NCBI GenBank assembly: GCA_021784555.1
Contig: JAJYHY010000011.1
Coordinates: forward strand, 1-48,314
Direction: 5' to 3'
Source: a bacterium
GTDB lineage: Bacteria > Verrucomicrobiota > Verrucomicrobiia > Limisphaerales > UBA8199
DNA: 48,314 nucleotides
The notes under the pieces are model-generated. The model saw only the letters and a list, made by a program, of their open reading frames with translations. It was not told where the DNA came from and did no database searches. Shown in pieces: positions 14,571 to 23,055 of this stretch. Each line of letters begins with the position of its first letter. The stretch's first letter is position 1. Made by a program: the position numbers and the translations under genes.

Positions 14571-15602
14571 TCATGGCGTCAGGTTCGTTTCAGCCGACTG
14601 TTTAAACCACCGCCGACACCTGGGGACAAAGAGAGCATCGCGGGCCTGGGATTGGTGAGCGGCCTCCACCTCCATTGTTGCGCGCCAAGCCGGTTCGGCG
14701 ACTAATAGCAGCGCGTCCAGGTGGGGACGGACGCGGATTTCGTGGCGGGCGACCTGGTCGGCACGGCGGCGCGCATGTTCGGCGCGCGCGGCGGCGAGGC
14801 GCTCGGCGAGTCTGGCCTTGGCCGTCTCGCTGGAGCTGCGGGCAGCCCGCACGTTCAGTTCGCGTTCATAGTTTTCGAAGTAGTCGTCGATGCGGTCCAA
14901 TTCACGGCGGAGATAGTTCTCCTGGCGCGTGCGGATGGCGGCGATCTCCTCCGCAAGATCGGCTTGCAGGGCCCGGGTCAGCAGCCCGTTCCAGCGGGGC
15001 GGAGCGAGCGGCGGCCAGGCGGGGGCGCTTTCCGGCTCGGCATCGACTTGCGCAAAAGCGATAGTCTCAGCCAGGGAGGCGTCCGGCGCGCCGTCCGAAA
15101 GCGAGACGGTGATGCGCCGCAAGGACCAATGCTGGTCAATGGCCTGAATCTCGCAACGGATCAAGCCCAACAGCGAGAAATGGAAATCGGCTTTGAAGGC
15201 CGACTTCAAGCGCCAGCGGTCAGTTCCGGTGAACTGGGCGCGCCAGAGCTTCTCGCCGACCTCAGAGTCGGGCGGATGCGCGCCGGCGTCGCTGGCCAAG
15301 GCGACGCGCTCGAGGGGAAGCGGCTTGGGAAGCAGCGCCTCAGCCAAATGAAACGTCAGCGGACAGCCGGGAAAGACCTCGCGGGCCGGGTCGCGCGCGG
15401 TGGTGACATCGGGGGCGGAAAACGACAGTTCCACGTCATGCAAGCCGCCCTCGGCATTCCATAGCTTGGCCGGCTCGCCTTGGGCCACGACTTCCAGCCG
15501 GTCGTGCCAAGTGCGTTCACAGAGGGCGCCCAAGGCGCCCAGCCCCTCTTCGTAAAAGCCGGCCAGCTCGCCGGGCTCGTAAGGCAGACGGTCAAGTTTC
15601 AT
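14571..15602 (-). CDS. Coiled-coil protein downstream of the SNF2-like helicase
   Basis: A 343-residue protein with no recognised family. The N-terminal ~190 residues look globular and mixed alpha/beta. Residues about 215-320 are strongly charged and helical (RQENYLRRELDRIDDYFENY and later RLAERLAAARAEHARR), giving a likely coiled coil, followed by a short domain ending in FVPRCRRWFKQSAE. This tail resembles the basic coiled-coil C-termini of large RapA/DrmD-like SNF2 proteins, so this gene may encode a part that is fused to the helicase elsewhere (inference). It follows the helicase gene on the same strand, 319 bases on, with an octamer array between. It was considered as a helicase partner in RNA polymerase recycling, repair or phage defence; the sequence does not decide. 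Confidence 0.75.
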   Translation of the reverse strand: MKLDRLPYEPGELAGFYEEGLGALGALCERTWHDRLEVVAQGEPAKLWNAEGGLHDVELSFSAPDVTTARDPAREVFPGCPLTFHLAEALLPKPLPLERVALASDAGAHPPDSEVGEKLWRAQFTGTDRWRLKSAFKADFHFSLLGLIRCEIQAIDQHWSLRRITVSLSDGAPDASLAETIAFAQVDAEPESAPAWPPLAPPRWNGLLTRALQADLAEEIAAIRTRQENYLRRELDRIDDYFENYERELNVRAARSSSETAKARLAERLAAARAEHARRRADQVARHEIRVRPHLDALLLVAEPAWRATMEVEAAHQSQARDALFVPRCRRWFKQSAETNLTP

Positions 15603-15921
15603 GGCAGGCTGACCTCTGGGCGGGTCATTTCGGGTCTCGTGGATTCATGGAGTGATGGAGTGGTGGAGTGATGGAGTGGTGGAGTGATGGAGTGATGGAG
15701 TAATGGAGTGATAGAGTAATGGAGTGATGGAGTGATGGAGTAATGGAGCAGTGGAGTGCTGCCAAAACATCCAACAACCAACATCCAGGGTCACGGAGCC
15801 ATGCGGTGCTGGGTGGCGCAATACTCCACCGCTCCAATAGGCCAACACTCCATCACTGCGCCACTCCATTACTCGGTTCCGCAACTCCGTTGCCGGACCC
15901 CCAGGGGCGGGGACGGACTCC
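15603..15921. repeat. Octamer minisatellite (GATGGAGT) between helicase and partner genes
   Basis: At 15645-15757 about 14 head-to-tail copies of the 8-base unit GATGGAGT, with GGTGGAGT and AATGGAGT variants, fill much of the gap. Inverted fragments (CACTCCATC, ACTCCACCGCTCC) follow at 15824-15885. The same octamer forms the much longer array at 40014-40360. The gap otherwise holds no gene, and no promoter is evident. Confidence 0.8.
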
Positions 15922-18447
15922 TCAGATTGACTCATAATCATGTTCGAAGAGCGTCTCATCCAGCTTCTTGACCTCGCCATAGCCCTCGCGCGCGGCGGCC
16001 AGCTCTTCCCCGAGACCGGCCATGGCCTCCGCGACTCGTCCGTCGCTCTCGCGCCAGCGCCGGAGCACTTCTTCGGCAAATTCGTCGCTGCTGAACCGCT
16101 CGCCCAGCACCAGCCCGGTTTCACCCACCACCAACTCGAAGAGGTTGAGCTTGTCCTGGAGGATTTCCAGGAGGTGCTCCTGCAGCGTGCCGGACTGGAC
16201 GAAGTTATAGATGCGCACCGGATGCTTCTGGCCCAGGCGATGGAGCCGTCCGATGCGCTGCTCGATTTCCATCGGGTTCCAGGGCAGATCGAAATTGGCC
16301 AGCCGATGACAGAATTGAAGGTTGCGGCCCTCGGTGCCGCTATGGGTGAGCAACAGAGCGCCGCCGCGTTGGCGGAACTCTTCGGTGATTGGCTGGCGGG
16401 CGGGCGGTGGTGTGGAGCCGTTGATGACGAAGGCGTGAACCCGGGCCTGCTGGAGATGTTGGGCCAGCGCGGCCTGGGTACGGAGGAACTGCGTGAAGAT
16501 GACGACTCCACCCTCGCCGCGCGTCAACGGCTCGATGAGTTCGCACTTCCGCCGCCAGCTCGCCTCCAGCGGCGAGCGTTGCCGCCAGTCCAGGGCCAAG
16601 GTGCGTTTTGGGAAATTCTCGAGGGCATCGCGCCACGCGGCGGGGCTGCTGCCCGCCGCTTGCAGCACCAGCCGGCCCCATAGACTGGCCTGGCTGGCAT
16701 TGAGACTCCCCAGGGCCTGGCGGAACTCCGTCTCCCACTGCGCCCAGAATTGGCGCTCGCCATCGTTCGACTCGAACAACACCGTCTCGGCGTGGCGGGG
16801 CGGGAGGTTCAGTCCGGCATTGGCGCGTGTGTTGCGAACCATTACTTGGCCGAGGAGACGGCGCAACTCCTCCGGTTCGCGCGGCTGGCGGGGGCGTTTG
16901 CGGTCGATGAACCGGGCGCGGAACTCCTTGGGGGTGGGCAATTGGCCGGGCTGAAGAAGGGTCACCAGGTTGTAAAGCTCCTCAAGGGAATTCTGGACCG
17001 GGGTGGCGGAGATGAGCAAAAGAAACTGGCGAGGCAGGGCGCTGACCGCTTGCCAGGCCTGCGAATCGCGATTCCGCAGGTAGTGCGCCTCGTCCACGAT
17101 GAGCATGTCCCAATGCACCTGCCGGGCGACCTCGAGATGGGCCGGCTGCTTGAGCGTATGCAGGCTGGCAACGATCGAGTTGTTCTCGCGCCAAAACGAG
17201 CCGCCATCGGCTCGAGCGGACGCTTGATTGGTCGTGGCGGTGGAGAGGCCGAATTTTTCAGCGAGTTCCTCCTCCCATTGGTCCACGAGCGAAGGCACCG
17301 TTAAGACCAAAAAGCGTTTCACCAATCCGCGGGTGAGAAGCTCCTTGAGGACCAGTCCCGCCTCGATGGTCTTGCCCAGACCGACCTCGTCGGAGAGCAG
17401 CGCCCGCCCGCGCAATGGGCCGAGGACACGCAAGGCGGTGCGGAGTTGGTAGTCGAGGCGCTCAATGCGGCAGTACGGCAGGCAGAGCAGGTCGTCGGAT
17501 TGATTGGACACCCACCACAGGGCGGCGCGTTCGCGCAGGAAATAGCCTTGCAGGTCCGAAAGCGGGAAGCTGGTTTCCTGGAACTCGAGCGTGCCCGGCT
17601 CGATATGGATCGGCACTGGAGGCAGAGGCTCGCGTTCATGGACGGGTTTGGGTTCCGCCGCCTCTTGTGCCGCCTCTTTCCGTCTCTGGGATTCGGCGGC
17701 TTTGCGCTGCTCGGCGGCGCGCAACTCGCGCTCGCGCCGCTCCTGGGCCATGCGCGCCAGGGCCTGCAGCCGTTTCGCGTTTTCGGCCCGCTGGCGTTCT
17801 TCCCTGCGCTGGGCCCGGATTTTGTCCCGCTCGATCAGGGCTTCGAGCAATGGGTCGCGGCCATTGGCAAATCTGCCGCCCAGCGGAAATTCGCCGGCCC
17901 CAGCATACCCGACCCATGGTCCAGCGAGTGCGCGCGCGGCCTGCTGTCCCCGCTCGGTCGGCGGAAGGTCGTGATCAGGGTCTATGTCGTTGAGCGAGCA
18001 AGCGAAGTGCTGGAGTTGCCGCCCTAGCCATGTCCATTCCGGCTCGGCTCCGGGCGGCCTGAAGGGGTACGGGACGCCGGCTGTCACTGGGCCAAAGTCG
18101 GCATCTGCAACGATTTGCACCCGCAGGTTTTCATTAGGGACCGCAAACCGTTTGCGCAAGCGGCCCAACAACGAATGAATCGACGACGGGCATTTGCTAT
18201 ATCGTTGCTGTTCGACATTTCCCCCTGTTTCCAACCTCCACTCCAGGTCGAAGAATCCCCGCAAGCCAAGTTCCGTCGGGGCAAGCCGTCCTCTGGCAAC
18301 CACCTCCCGCTGGCCGCACGCCAACAGTTCGAAGTAGAAGCAGCCTTGGCCCAGGTCGAGCGTGACCACTAACTCGGTCTGGGGCGGTTCGCGTGACTCG
18401 CCGCCTTCAGCGTTTCTCAGGTTGAATTGTAGTTCCGTTTGCTTCAT
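15922..18447 (-). CDS. RapA/HepA-like SNF2-family DEAH helicase
   Basis: An 841-residue ATPase from the ATG at 18447; nine more codons are open upstream. Order: an N-terminal beta-rich domain of unknown type (about 15-160), a highly charged coiled coil (about 205-265, RDKIRAQRREERQRAEN), then the two-lobed SNF2 motor. Motifs are SDEVGLGKTIEAG (I, about 352-364), DEAH (II, about 452), SATPVQNS (III, about 480), VVIFTQFLRTQ (IV) and EIEQRIGRLHRLGQ (VI). These are the hallmarks of the RapA-type double-stranded-nucleic-acid translocases. RapA recycles RNA polymerase, while related proteins (DrmD) serve in phage defence. The RapA-specific N-terminal Tudor-like domains are not recognisable, so a RapA role is doubtful. 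The downstream coiled-coil gene on the same strand is probably its partner. Confidence 0.88.
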   Translation of the reverse strand: MKQTELQFNLRNAEGGESREPPQTELVVTLDLGQGCFYFELLACGQREVVARGRLAPTELGLRGFFDLEWRLETGGNVEQQRYSKCPSSIHSLLGRLRKRFAVPNENLRVQIVADADFGPVTAGVPYPFRPPGAEPEWTWLGRQLQHFACSLNDIDPDHDLPPTERGQQAARALAGPWVGYAGAGEFPLGGRFANGRDPLLEALIERDKIRAQRREERQRAENAKRLQALARMAQERRERELRAAEQRKAAESQRRKEAAQEAAEPKPVHEREPLPPVPIHIEPGTLEFQETSFPLSDLQGYFLRERAALWWVSNQSDDLLCLPYCRIERLDYQLRTALRVLGPLRGRALLSDEVGLGKTIEAGLVLKELLTRGLVKRFLVLTVPSLVDQWEEELAEKFGLSTATTNQASARADGGSFWRENNSIVASLHTLKQPAHLEVARQVHWDMLIVDEAHYLRNRDSQAWQAVSALPRQFLLLISATPVQNSLEELYNLVTLLQPGQLPTPKEFRARFIDRKRPRQPREPEELRRLLGQVMVRNTRANAGLNLPPRHAETVLFESNDGERQFWAQWETEFRQALGSLNASQASLWGRLVLQAAGSSPAAWRDALENFPKRTLALDWRQRSPLEASWRRKCELIEPLTRGEGGVVIFTQFLRTQAALAQHLQQARVHAFVINGSTPPPARQPITEEFRQRGGALLLTHSGTEGRNLQFCHRLANFDLPWNPMEIEQRIGRLHRLGQKHPVRIYNFVQSGTLQEHLLEILQDKLNLFELVVGETGLVLGERFSSDEFAEEVLRRWRESDGRVAEAMAGLGEELAAAREGYGEVKKLDETLFEHDYESI

Positions 18448-18587
18448 TGGCTGCCTGGCGCACCGTTTCCTCAAAACCTTTACAGGAGCAAACAGAGAAA
18501 ACGGAGCTCATTCTCTGTTTCCTCTGTTCTCTGCTGTTGAAGCTCGTGTACACATTTTCGTGAAACTCGGTACCAGAGTCCCGGCCG
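18448..18587. other. Gap with CTCTGTT-type repeats upstream of the helicase
   Basis: Contains AACAGAGAAAACGGAG and, close by, TTCTCTGTTTCCTCTGTTCT, partly inverted copies of a dispersed AACAGAG/AAAAC motif. A related AAGAAAACAAAG stretch occurs near 1519-1531 and an inverted one near 38449-38464. No promoter is clear. Confidence 0.4.
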
Positions 18588-19100
18588 TCAGCGAGGGAAT
18601 CGCCTGCCGAAGAGCTTGCCCAGCCCCGACCACGCCAGGAGCGCCAGGCCGATCGGCGTGCCGGTGATGGGCGTGGGCACCGCCGCCAGAACGCCCAGCA
18701 GTGTGGCAAAGGCCAGCGCCCGGCCAGTCGAGTCTCTCTTCAGGCTCCGTTGAATGAGCAAGGTTGGCAGGAACACCGCGGCAAAGCAAAACGGAATTGT
18801 GACAATCCACAACGGCGGCGCCCAATCAAACAATGCCCACAGGCTGTCCACCGCCACCAGAATCAACGCCGAGAGGGCATGGATGGGCTGCCCATCGGTT
18901 GGGTTGGCCGAACTCTCTGGCTCCGGCGGCAGCACCTCGATGGGTATCTCTTTCGCCTCATCCTTGGGAATCTTTGGCGGCGCGCTCACAAATCCCGGTC
19001 CTTCATTGGCCGGCCCGGCAACCGCGAGGGAGGCGGCAAGGGCCTGCGCCCGGCCTCGGTCTTCGCTCGAACCGGCAGATTCATCGCCTGTACATGGCAC
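18588..19100 (-). CDS. Small integral membrane protein with acidic, proline-rich N-terminus
   Basis: A 170-residue protein of no recognised family. Residues 1-70 are hydrophilic, rich in Ala, Pro and acidic residues (PIEVLPPEPESS). From about 73 there are three hydrophobic segments (ALSALILVAVDSLWALFDWA, WIVTIPFCFAAVFLPTLLI, ALAFATLLGVLAAVPTPI), then a short basic tail GKLFGRRFPR, which suggests the tail faces the cytoplasm. The start ATG is uncertain. It sits alone between the helicase and the divergent orphan antitoxin. Confidence 0.6.
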   Translation of the reverse strand: MPCTGDESAGSSEDRGRAQALAASLAVAGPANEGPGFVSAPPKIPKDEAKEIPIEVLPPEPESSANPTDGQPIHALSALILVAVDSLWALFDWAPPLWIVTIPFCFAAVFLPTLLIQRSLKRDSTGRALAFATLLGVLAAVPTPITGTPIGLALLAWSGLGKLFGRRFPR

Positions 19101-19299
19101 AGTTTTTGGGCGGAGGCAAGCTCCGCCAGGAGGTGCCGAGCATTTGAGCAGTTGGTTGTGCGGACGAATTATAGCGGCTCATCGGAGAGCGGCACTGGAA
19201 GCACCCCGGCTTCGATCCGCCTCGTGCCCTGCGGCGGGGCACGGCGTTTGCATTGCAGAGATCTCCGCGGTGGGGTAAAAAGAGACTGAAGATTCGCCA

Positions 19300-19341
19300 A
19301 TGAAAGTTTACCTCGACGCCTGCTGCTGGAATCGCGGATGA
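19300..19341 (+). pseudogene. Relic N-terminus of a PIN-domain toxin
   Basis: ATG at 19300 opens 13 codons, MKVYLDACCWNRG, ending in a TGA that overlaps the next ATG (19338). The first 12 residues are the recognisable start of a PIN toxin subfamily (usually MKVYLDACCLNRP...), including the first catalytic Asp; the rest of the domain is gone. The alternative is a chance short leader peptide. Confidence 0.5.
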
Positions 19342-19553
19342 AAACTGACACACTCAACCCAGTCGAATTGCGGGCCGCCGGCTATCGGGCTCTGGCCGGT
19401 GCATTGGGTCCGGTAGGCATGGCCAAGTTTCTGCGCCAGTTCGACCGTGGCTACGGGGACTATACGCGTGACCGCAAGGGGTGGCTGAGCCGCTCGTCTG
19501 TTCGAGCCGTCACCCAGCGCATCCGCAAGCGCAAGCTCCGCCGCCTTAACTGA
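19338..19553 (+). CDS. Orphan antitoxin-like small protein
   Basis: A 71-residue protein with LNPVELRAAGYRALAGALGP followed by GMAKFLRQFDRGYGDYTRDR and a basic tail. This small family commonly precedes a PIN-domain toxin gene of the MKVYLDACC type, and is taken as its antitoxin from genomic context. Here no toxin follows: the convergent xylB gene starts 48 bases on. A 12-residue toxin relic overlaps its 5' end instead. Order and fragments suggest that a tandem module collapsed, leaving the antitoxin. Function is inferred from context only. Confidence 0.7.
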   Translation: MKTDTLNPVELRAAGYRALAGALGPVGMAKFLRQFDRGYGDYTRDRKGWLSRSSVRAVTQRIRKRKLRRLN

Positions 19554-19576
19554 GGCCCGGTACCCCAAACCGGGCC
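19554..19576. terminator. Hairpin between convergent antitoxin-like and xylB genes
   Basis: A perfect 8-bp stem, GGCCCGGT ... ACCGGGCC, with a 7-base loop, placed right after the stop codon of the antitoxin-like gene and 25 bases from the xylB end. It could terminate both convergent genes. T-runs are short. Confidence 0.6.
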
Positions 19577-19601
19577 AATTTCTAAGACGCTCCTCCAGCA
19601 A

Positions 19602-21128
19602 CTAGCGGAGCAGGAGCGCGCGGTGCCTCTTGAATGCGCCAAGAAGCGAGCGAGAGAGGTCGTTTTGGAGCTCTTGTAATTCGCTGTAGCGGGCGGCATT
19701 CTCGGCGTTGGGGGTGGCCGTTTCGGCGGGATTGACTTTTACGAACGCCTCGGTGATCTCGCTGATCGTGACTTTCTCTCCCTGTTCGAGCCGCCAGCAC
19801 CAGAGGGCCTGCAGCGCCGCCCCATAAGCGGCTCCTTCCCCAACCTTAAGTGTCACGACCTCCGTGTTAAACACATCGGCCATGATTTGGCGCCAGACCT
19901 TGGACCTTGCCCCGCCGCCTGTGGCCCGGATCTGGGCGGGTTTGACCCCGAGTTGGGCGAGCCGGCGCAGGCCGTAGTTCATCCCCAGGGTTACGCCTTC
20001 CATCGAGGCACGGGCAAAGTGGCCGGCCCGGAACGTCTTCTTGTTCACGCCGAACCAGACGCCGGTGCCGTCGGGGACGTTGGGCGTGCGTTCGCCTTCG
20101 AAATAGGGCAGCAGCACCAAGCCGTCCGAGCCCGCTGGCACGCGCGCCGCCTCGGAAGCGAACTTATCATGCGACCAGCCAAAATCTTGACGCGCCAATT
20201 CGGTGGCTACGGTCACGTTCATGGTGCAGAGCAGGGGCAGCCAGCGATTGGTCGAATCGCAGAAAGCAGCAATTTCGCCTTTGGGGTCCACGACCGGCTT
20301 AGGCGCGCAGGCGTAAATAGTCCCGCTGGTGCCGAAGCTGGCGGTGATCACTCCGGGCCGGGTATTTCCGGTGCCTATGGCACCCATCATGTTGTCGCCG
20401 CCCCCGGCGCTGACGAGGATGCCGGGCTCCAGGCCGAGCGTCTGTGCCGTGGCGGCTTGGAGGGCCCCGGACGGCTTGTCACTGGTTATGAGCGGCGGCA
20501 GTTTTTGCATCAGGTCCGGGTCAATCGCCTCGACGGCGGCCTTTGACCAAGTCCGCTTGCGGACATCGAGCAACGCCGTCCCGCTGGCGTCACCGTATTC
20601 CATCACCCGGCGGCCTGTAAGCCAGAAGTTGAGGTAATCATGAGGCAGCAGGACCGTTGCCAGCCGGCGGTAATTCTTCGGCTCGTTCTGCTTGAGCCAG
20701 AGGATCTTCGAGGCGGTAAAGCCGGGCAGGATGGCGTTGCCCAGGCTGCGGATGGCCGATTTGAGGCCGCCCAACTTGTCCGTCATCTCGTCGCACTGCG
20801 CCGCGGTCGAGGTGTCGCACCAAAGCTTGGCGGGACGAATCACCTCGCCGGCTTTGTCCAGCGGCACAAAGCCGTGTTGTTGGCCGCTGATGCCGATGGC
20901 CTTGACCTCGGCTGAGGCGGCTTTTGCCTGGCGGAGGGCCTTCTTAATCGCGCTGGCGGCGGCATCGCGCCAGGTGTGCGGGTGCTGTTCCTTGGCGCCC
21001 GGCGGCAGGCCGGGTATGAGGTCATATTCCTGGGCGGCGGAGGCGATGACCTTGCCGTTGCGGGCATCCACAGCCAGGACTTTGGTGGACTGCGTGCCGC
21101 TGTCGATTCCGAGTAAGAGTGTTTTCAT
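19602..21128 (-). CDS. xylB: Xylulokinase (FGGY carbohydrate kinase)
   Basis: A 508-residue cytoplasmic kinase that phosphorylates D-xylulose to xylulose 5-phosphate for the pentose phosphate route. Visible are the N-terminal phosphate-1 motif LGIDSGTQSTKVLAVD, the substrate-site ISGQQHGFVPLD (typical of xylulokinases), WCDTST, LPHDYLNFWLTG, the phosphate-2 motif ASFGTSGTIYA and adenosine-site GGGARSKVWRQI. The length is close to the E. coli enzyme. No xylose isomerase or transporter is next to it. Upstream on the same strand lies a secreted DUF4185-like protein, too far (145 bases) for certain co-transcription. The substrate is assigned from the ISGQQHG motif; a related ketose is possible. 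Confidence 0.92.
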   Translation of the reverse strand: MKTLLLGIDSGTQSTKVLAVDARNGKVIASAAQEYDLIPGLPPGAKEQHPHTWRDAAASAIKKALRQAKAASAEVKAIGISGQQHGFVPLDKAGEVIRPAKLWCDTSTAAQCDEMTDKLGGLKSAIRSLGNAILPGFTASKILWLKQNEPKNYRRLATVLLPHDYLNFWLTGRRVMEYGDASGTALLDVRKRTWSKAAVEAIDPDLMQKLPPLITSDKPSGALQAATAQTLGLEPGILVSAGGGDNMMGAIGTGNTRPGVITASFGTSGTIYACAPKPVVDPKGEIAAFCDSTNRWLPLLCTMNVTVATELARQDFGWSHDKFASEAARVPAGSDGLVLLPYFEGERTPNVPDGTGVWFGVNKKTFRAGHFARASMEGVTLGMNYGLRRLAQLGVKPAQIRATGGGARSKVWRQIMADVFNTEVVTLKVGEGAAYGAALQALWCWRLEQGEKVTISEITEAFVKVNPAETATPNAENAARYSELQELQNDLSRSLLGAFKRHRALLLR

Positions 21129-21273
21129 AGGGTCTGGAACTGCAAAACGAGGGAGACATAACAGAGTTCGCCGCCGATGAAAACCGAAAAGCCTGCGGCG
21201 CCGCGATTGTGTAGCAAGGCCGGGGTCAGATTAACCACCTTCAGCAACAGCATCACCGGCGCCGAATTCCCGA

Positions 21274-22356
21274 TCAGGTTCGACATCGCCGCCGCCGCAG
21301 CGTCACCTTCACGAGGTTGAACCGGTCGTGAGCGTGAATCCCTTCCTTGGCGCCTGGTCCGTAGGCACTGAAGACGCACCAGAGGGTCAGCCCGTCCGCG
21401 CTCATCCATTTCTGCGGAAAGCTGCAGGTCAGCCCCTCCCCCGCCGAACGCATTCCACCCCACTTCTCGTAATAGGCCACTGTCCTCCACGGTCCCCATG
21501 GCTCCGGCCCTTCAAAAACTCCAAGCTGCCCGGGGCCAGTGTGGAAAGCGGTCACTAGATAGCGCTTGAGGGCGGGGTCATATCCAACGGTGGCGTCCGC
21601 GCCATTGGCATCCTCGAAAACAGGTGTCGCCATCCGCTCGTGTTCGGACCATTGGGGCTTGCCAGAGGCCAAGCCCGTAAAATACTGATACGCACCGCGC
21701 TCTTGAATTTTGGTCTCCGGCGCTCGACCGAGGAATGTTCGTGTTTCATCCCCCTGCCTGAAGGCGTAGAAATAGACAAACCCTTTCAAATGCTCGGGAA
21801 CCCCGGCATACCCTCTGCCGAAGTTCAAGAATGTCCCCGGCTTAATATAACCCTCGCCCTTTGAGAACCGGCAAGAACTCTGCGTCCAGGTCGCGCCCCC
21901 ATCCTTCGACCATTCCAGCGCCACGTCCACGTCCGGCCATTTGCCGTCCTGCAGGTTGACCCAGGCATAGAGCGTGGAACCGACTGCCAGGATGCCGCCC
22001 GTTTTGCCGTGCTTGGGGAAACTGGCGGGATGTTCCGGGTTCTTGCCGCCGTTGACGTTTGCGGCGCGATAGTCCTCCGGACCGCCTTGGATGCGGGCGA
22101 ATCCCATCGCCACCCTGCCGTCTGAATCCGTTCCTCCAAATCCGCCGCCATCGCCCCATGCCGCGTAAATGGAACCGTCCGCCGCCCAAGTCACCGGCCA
22201 GAGGTCGCTCCCCGGGGCGGCTTGACGCAACGTTTCCCAATGCCATGTGATGCCAGAGAACACCGCGCTGGGAGGATACGGGGACCCAGCTTGTGACCTT
22301 GCGGGAGGCCCAAAACAGAGGGCAAGAAACACGATAGCAGGGATAGGTCTTGTCAT
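21274..22356 (-). CDS. Secreted beta-propeller-like protein (DUF4185-like)
   Basis: A 360-residue protein beginning with a signal peptide (MTRPIPAIVFLALCFGPPAR, likely cut after an Ala-x-Ser region) and continuing as repeated beta-strand blades: WPVTWAADGSIYAAWGDGGG, GGILAVGSTLYAWVN, VALEWSKDGGATWTQSS, GTFLNFGRGYAGVP, VGYDPALKRYLVTAF. Asp-box-like SKDGGATW and the pattern of aromatic and Gly residues recall sialidase/DUF4185 five-blade folds found in secreted carbohydrate-active proteins. The enzymatic activity is unknown. It may act outside the cell on plant or animal glycans, which would fit the nearby xylulokinase (inference). The last few residues (RRRRCRT) are unusual and may reflect a lost original end. 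Confidence 0.72.
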   Translation of the reverse strand: MTRPIPAIVFLALCFGPPARSQAGSPYPPSAVFSGITWHWETLRQAAPGSDLWPVTWAADGSIYAAWGDGGGFGGTDSDGRVAMGFARIQGGPEDYRAANVNGGKNPEHPASFPKHGKTGGILAVGSTLYAWVNLQDGKWPDVDVALEWSKDGGATWTQSSCRFSKGEGYIKPGTFLNFGRGYAGVPEHLKGFVYFYAFRQGDETRTFLGRAPETKIQERGAYQYFTGLASGKPQWSEHERMATPVFEDANGADATVGYDPALKRYLVTAFHTGPGQLGVFEGPEPWGPWRTVAYYEKWGGMRSAGEGLTCSFPQKWMSADGLTLWCVFSAYGPGAKEGIHAHDRFNLVKVTLRRRRCRT

Positions 22357-22590
22357 GGTATTTGCTTTTGGGGGTAGTGGTACATAACTCTAGGCCCTTC
22401 AGCATGCCGTAATTGCCTCGGGCTGGCAAGCGCTCGACATGCAATGGCGCCTTGCAAACCGTCAACCATGGGGGTAGTGACATGGGAGTAATGAAGATGC
22501 AGCCCTGACAAGGCGGACGTGAATTCTCTCTTGAAAAGGCCGCGACATTCAGGCCAAATGCGGAATGCGAATAGATGTTAAAACGGCTCT
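22357..22590. other. Divergent gap between the secreted protein and ptsN
   Basis: Contains two copies of GGGGGTAGTG (near 22370 and 22469) but no recognised promoter, riboswitch or small gene. Nothing further can be supported. Confidence 0.35.
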
Positions 22591-23055
22591 ATGGATCTAG
22601 GCGACATTTTAACCACAGACCAGATCATCACCGAATTGCGCGCCACCAATCGGTGGGAGGCCATCGATGAGTTGATTCAAACACTCGTGGGGACCGGCAT
22701 GATCAAACCCGAACACCGGGATGCCATTGCCGCCGTGGTGAAGAAGCGGGAATCTTCAATGAGCACCGGCATCGGGTTCGGAATCGGAATTCCTCACGCC
22801 TCGACCGATCTCATCGTTGGGGTCGTGGGCGCCCTCGGACGCTCCAAGCAGGGCGTGAATTTTGATGCCTTGGACAATCAGCCGGTCAGTCTGGTTATGC
22901 TCTTTCTGGTTCCCCAGGGGCAGTTTCAAAAACATCTTCATACCCTCGCCAATATCGCCAAACTCCTCCACAAAGCCGAATTCCGCCAGGCCCTTGAAGA
23001 GGCCCCGGACGCGGAGGCGATGCTCGACATCATCAAGGACCAGGGCAGGAAATGA
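22591..23055 (+). CDS. ptsN: PTS EIIA domain protein (EIIA-Ntr / fructose type)
   Basis: A 154-residue single-domain phosphocarrier. The active-site His lies in GIGIPHASTDLI (about residue 70), preceded by KKRESSMSTGIG, the classical pattern of EIIA-Ntr/EIIA-Fru. Such stand-alone proteins are phosphorylated by NPr/HPr and regulate potassium transport, nitrogen and carbon metabolism by protein contacts rather than moving sugar. No membrane EIIC or HPr gene is nearby, supporting a regulatory role. The stop overlaps the ATG of argS (ATGA), so the two are translationally coupled, an unusual pairing. Confidence 0.88.
   Translation: MDLGDILTTDQIITELRATNRWEAIDELIQTLVGTGMIKPEHRDAIAAVVKKRESSMSTGIGFGIGIPHASTDLIVGVVGALGRSKQGVNFDALDNQPVSLVMLFLVPQGQFQKHLHTLANIAKLLHKAEFRQALEEAPDAEAMLDIIKDQGRK

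Noticed and set aside
21125..21273. A 49-codon frame (MSNLIGNSAPVMLLLKVVNL...) whose stop overlaps the xylB start
   Set aside because: No ribosome site or recognised family; it includes a GGGGTCAGATTAACC repeat-like sequence, so it is probably repeat DNA.
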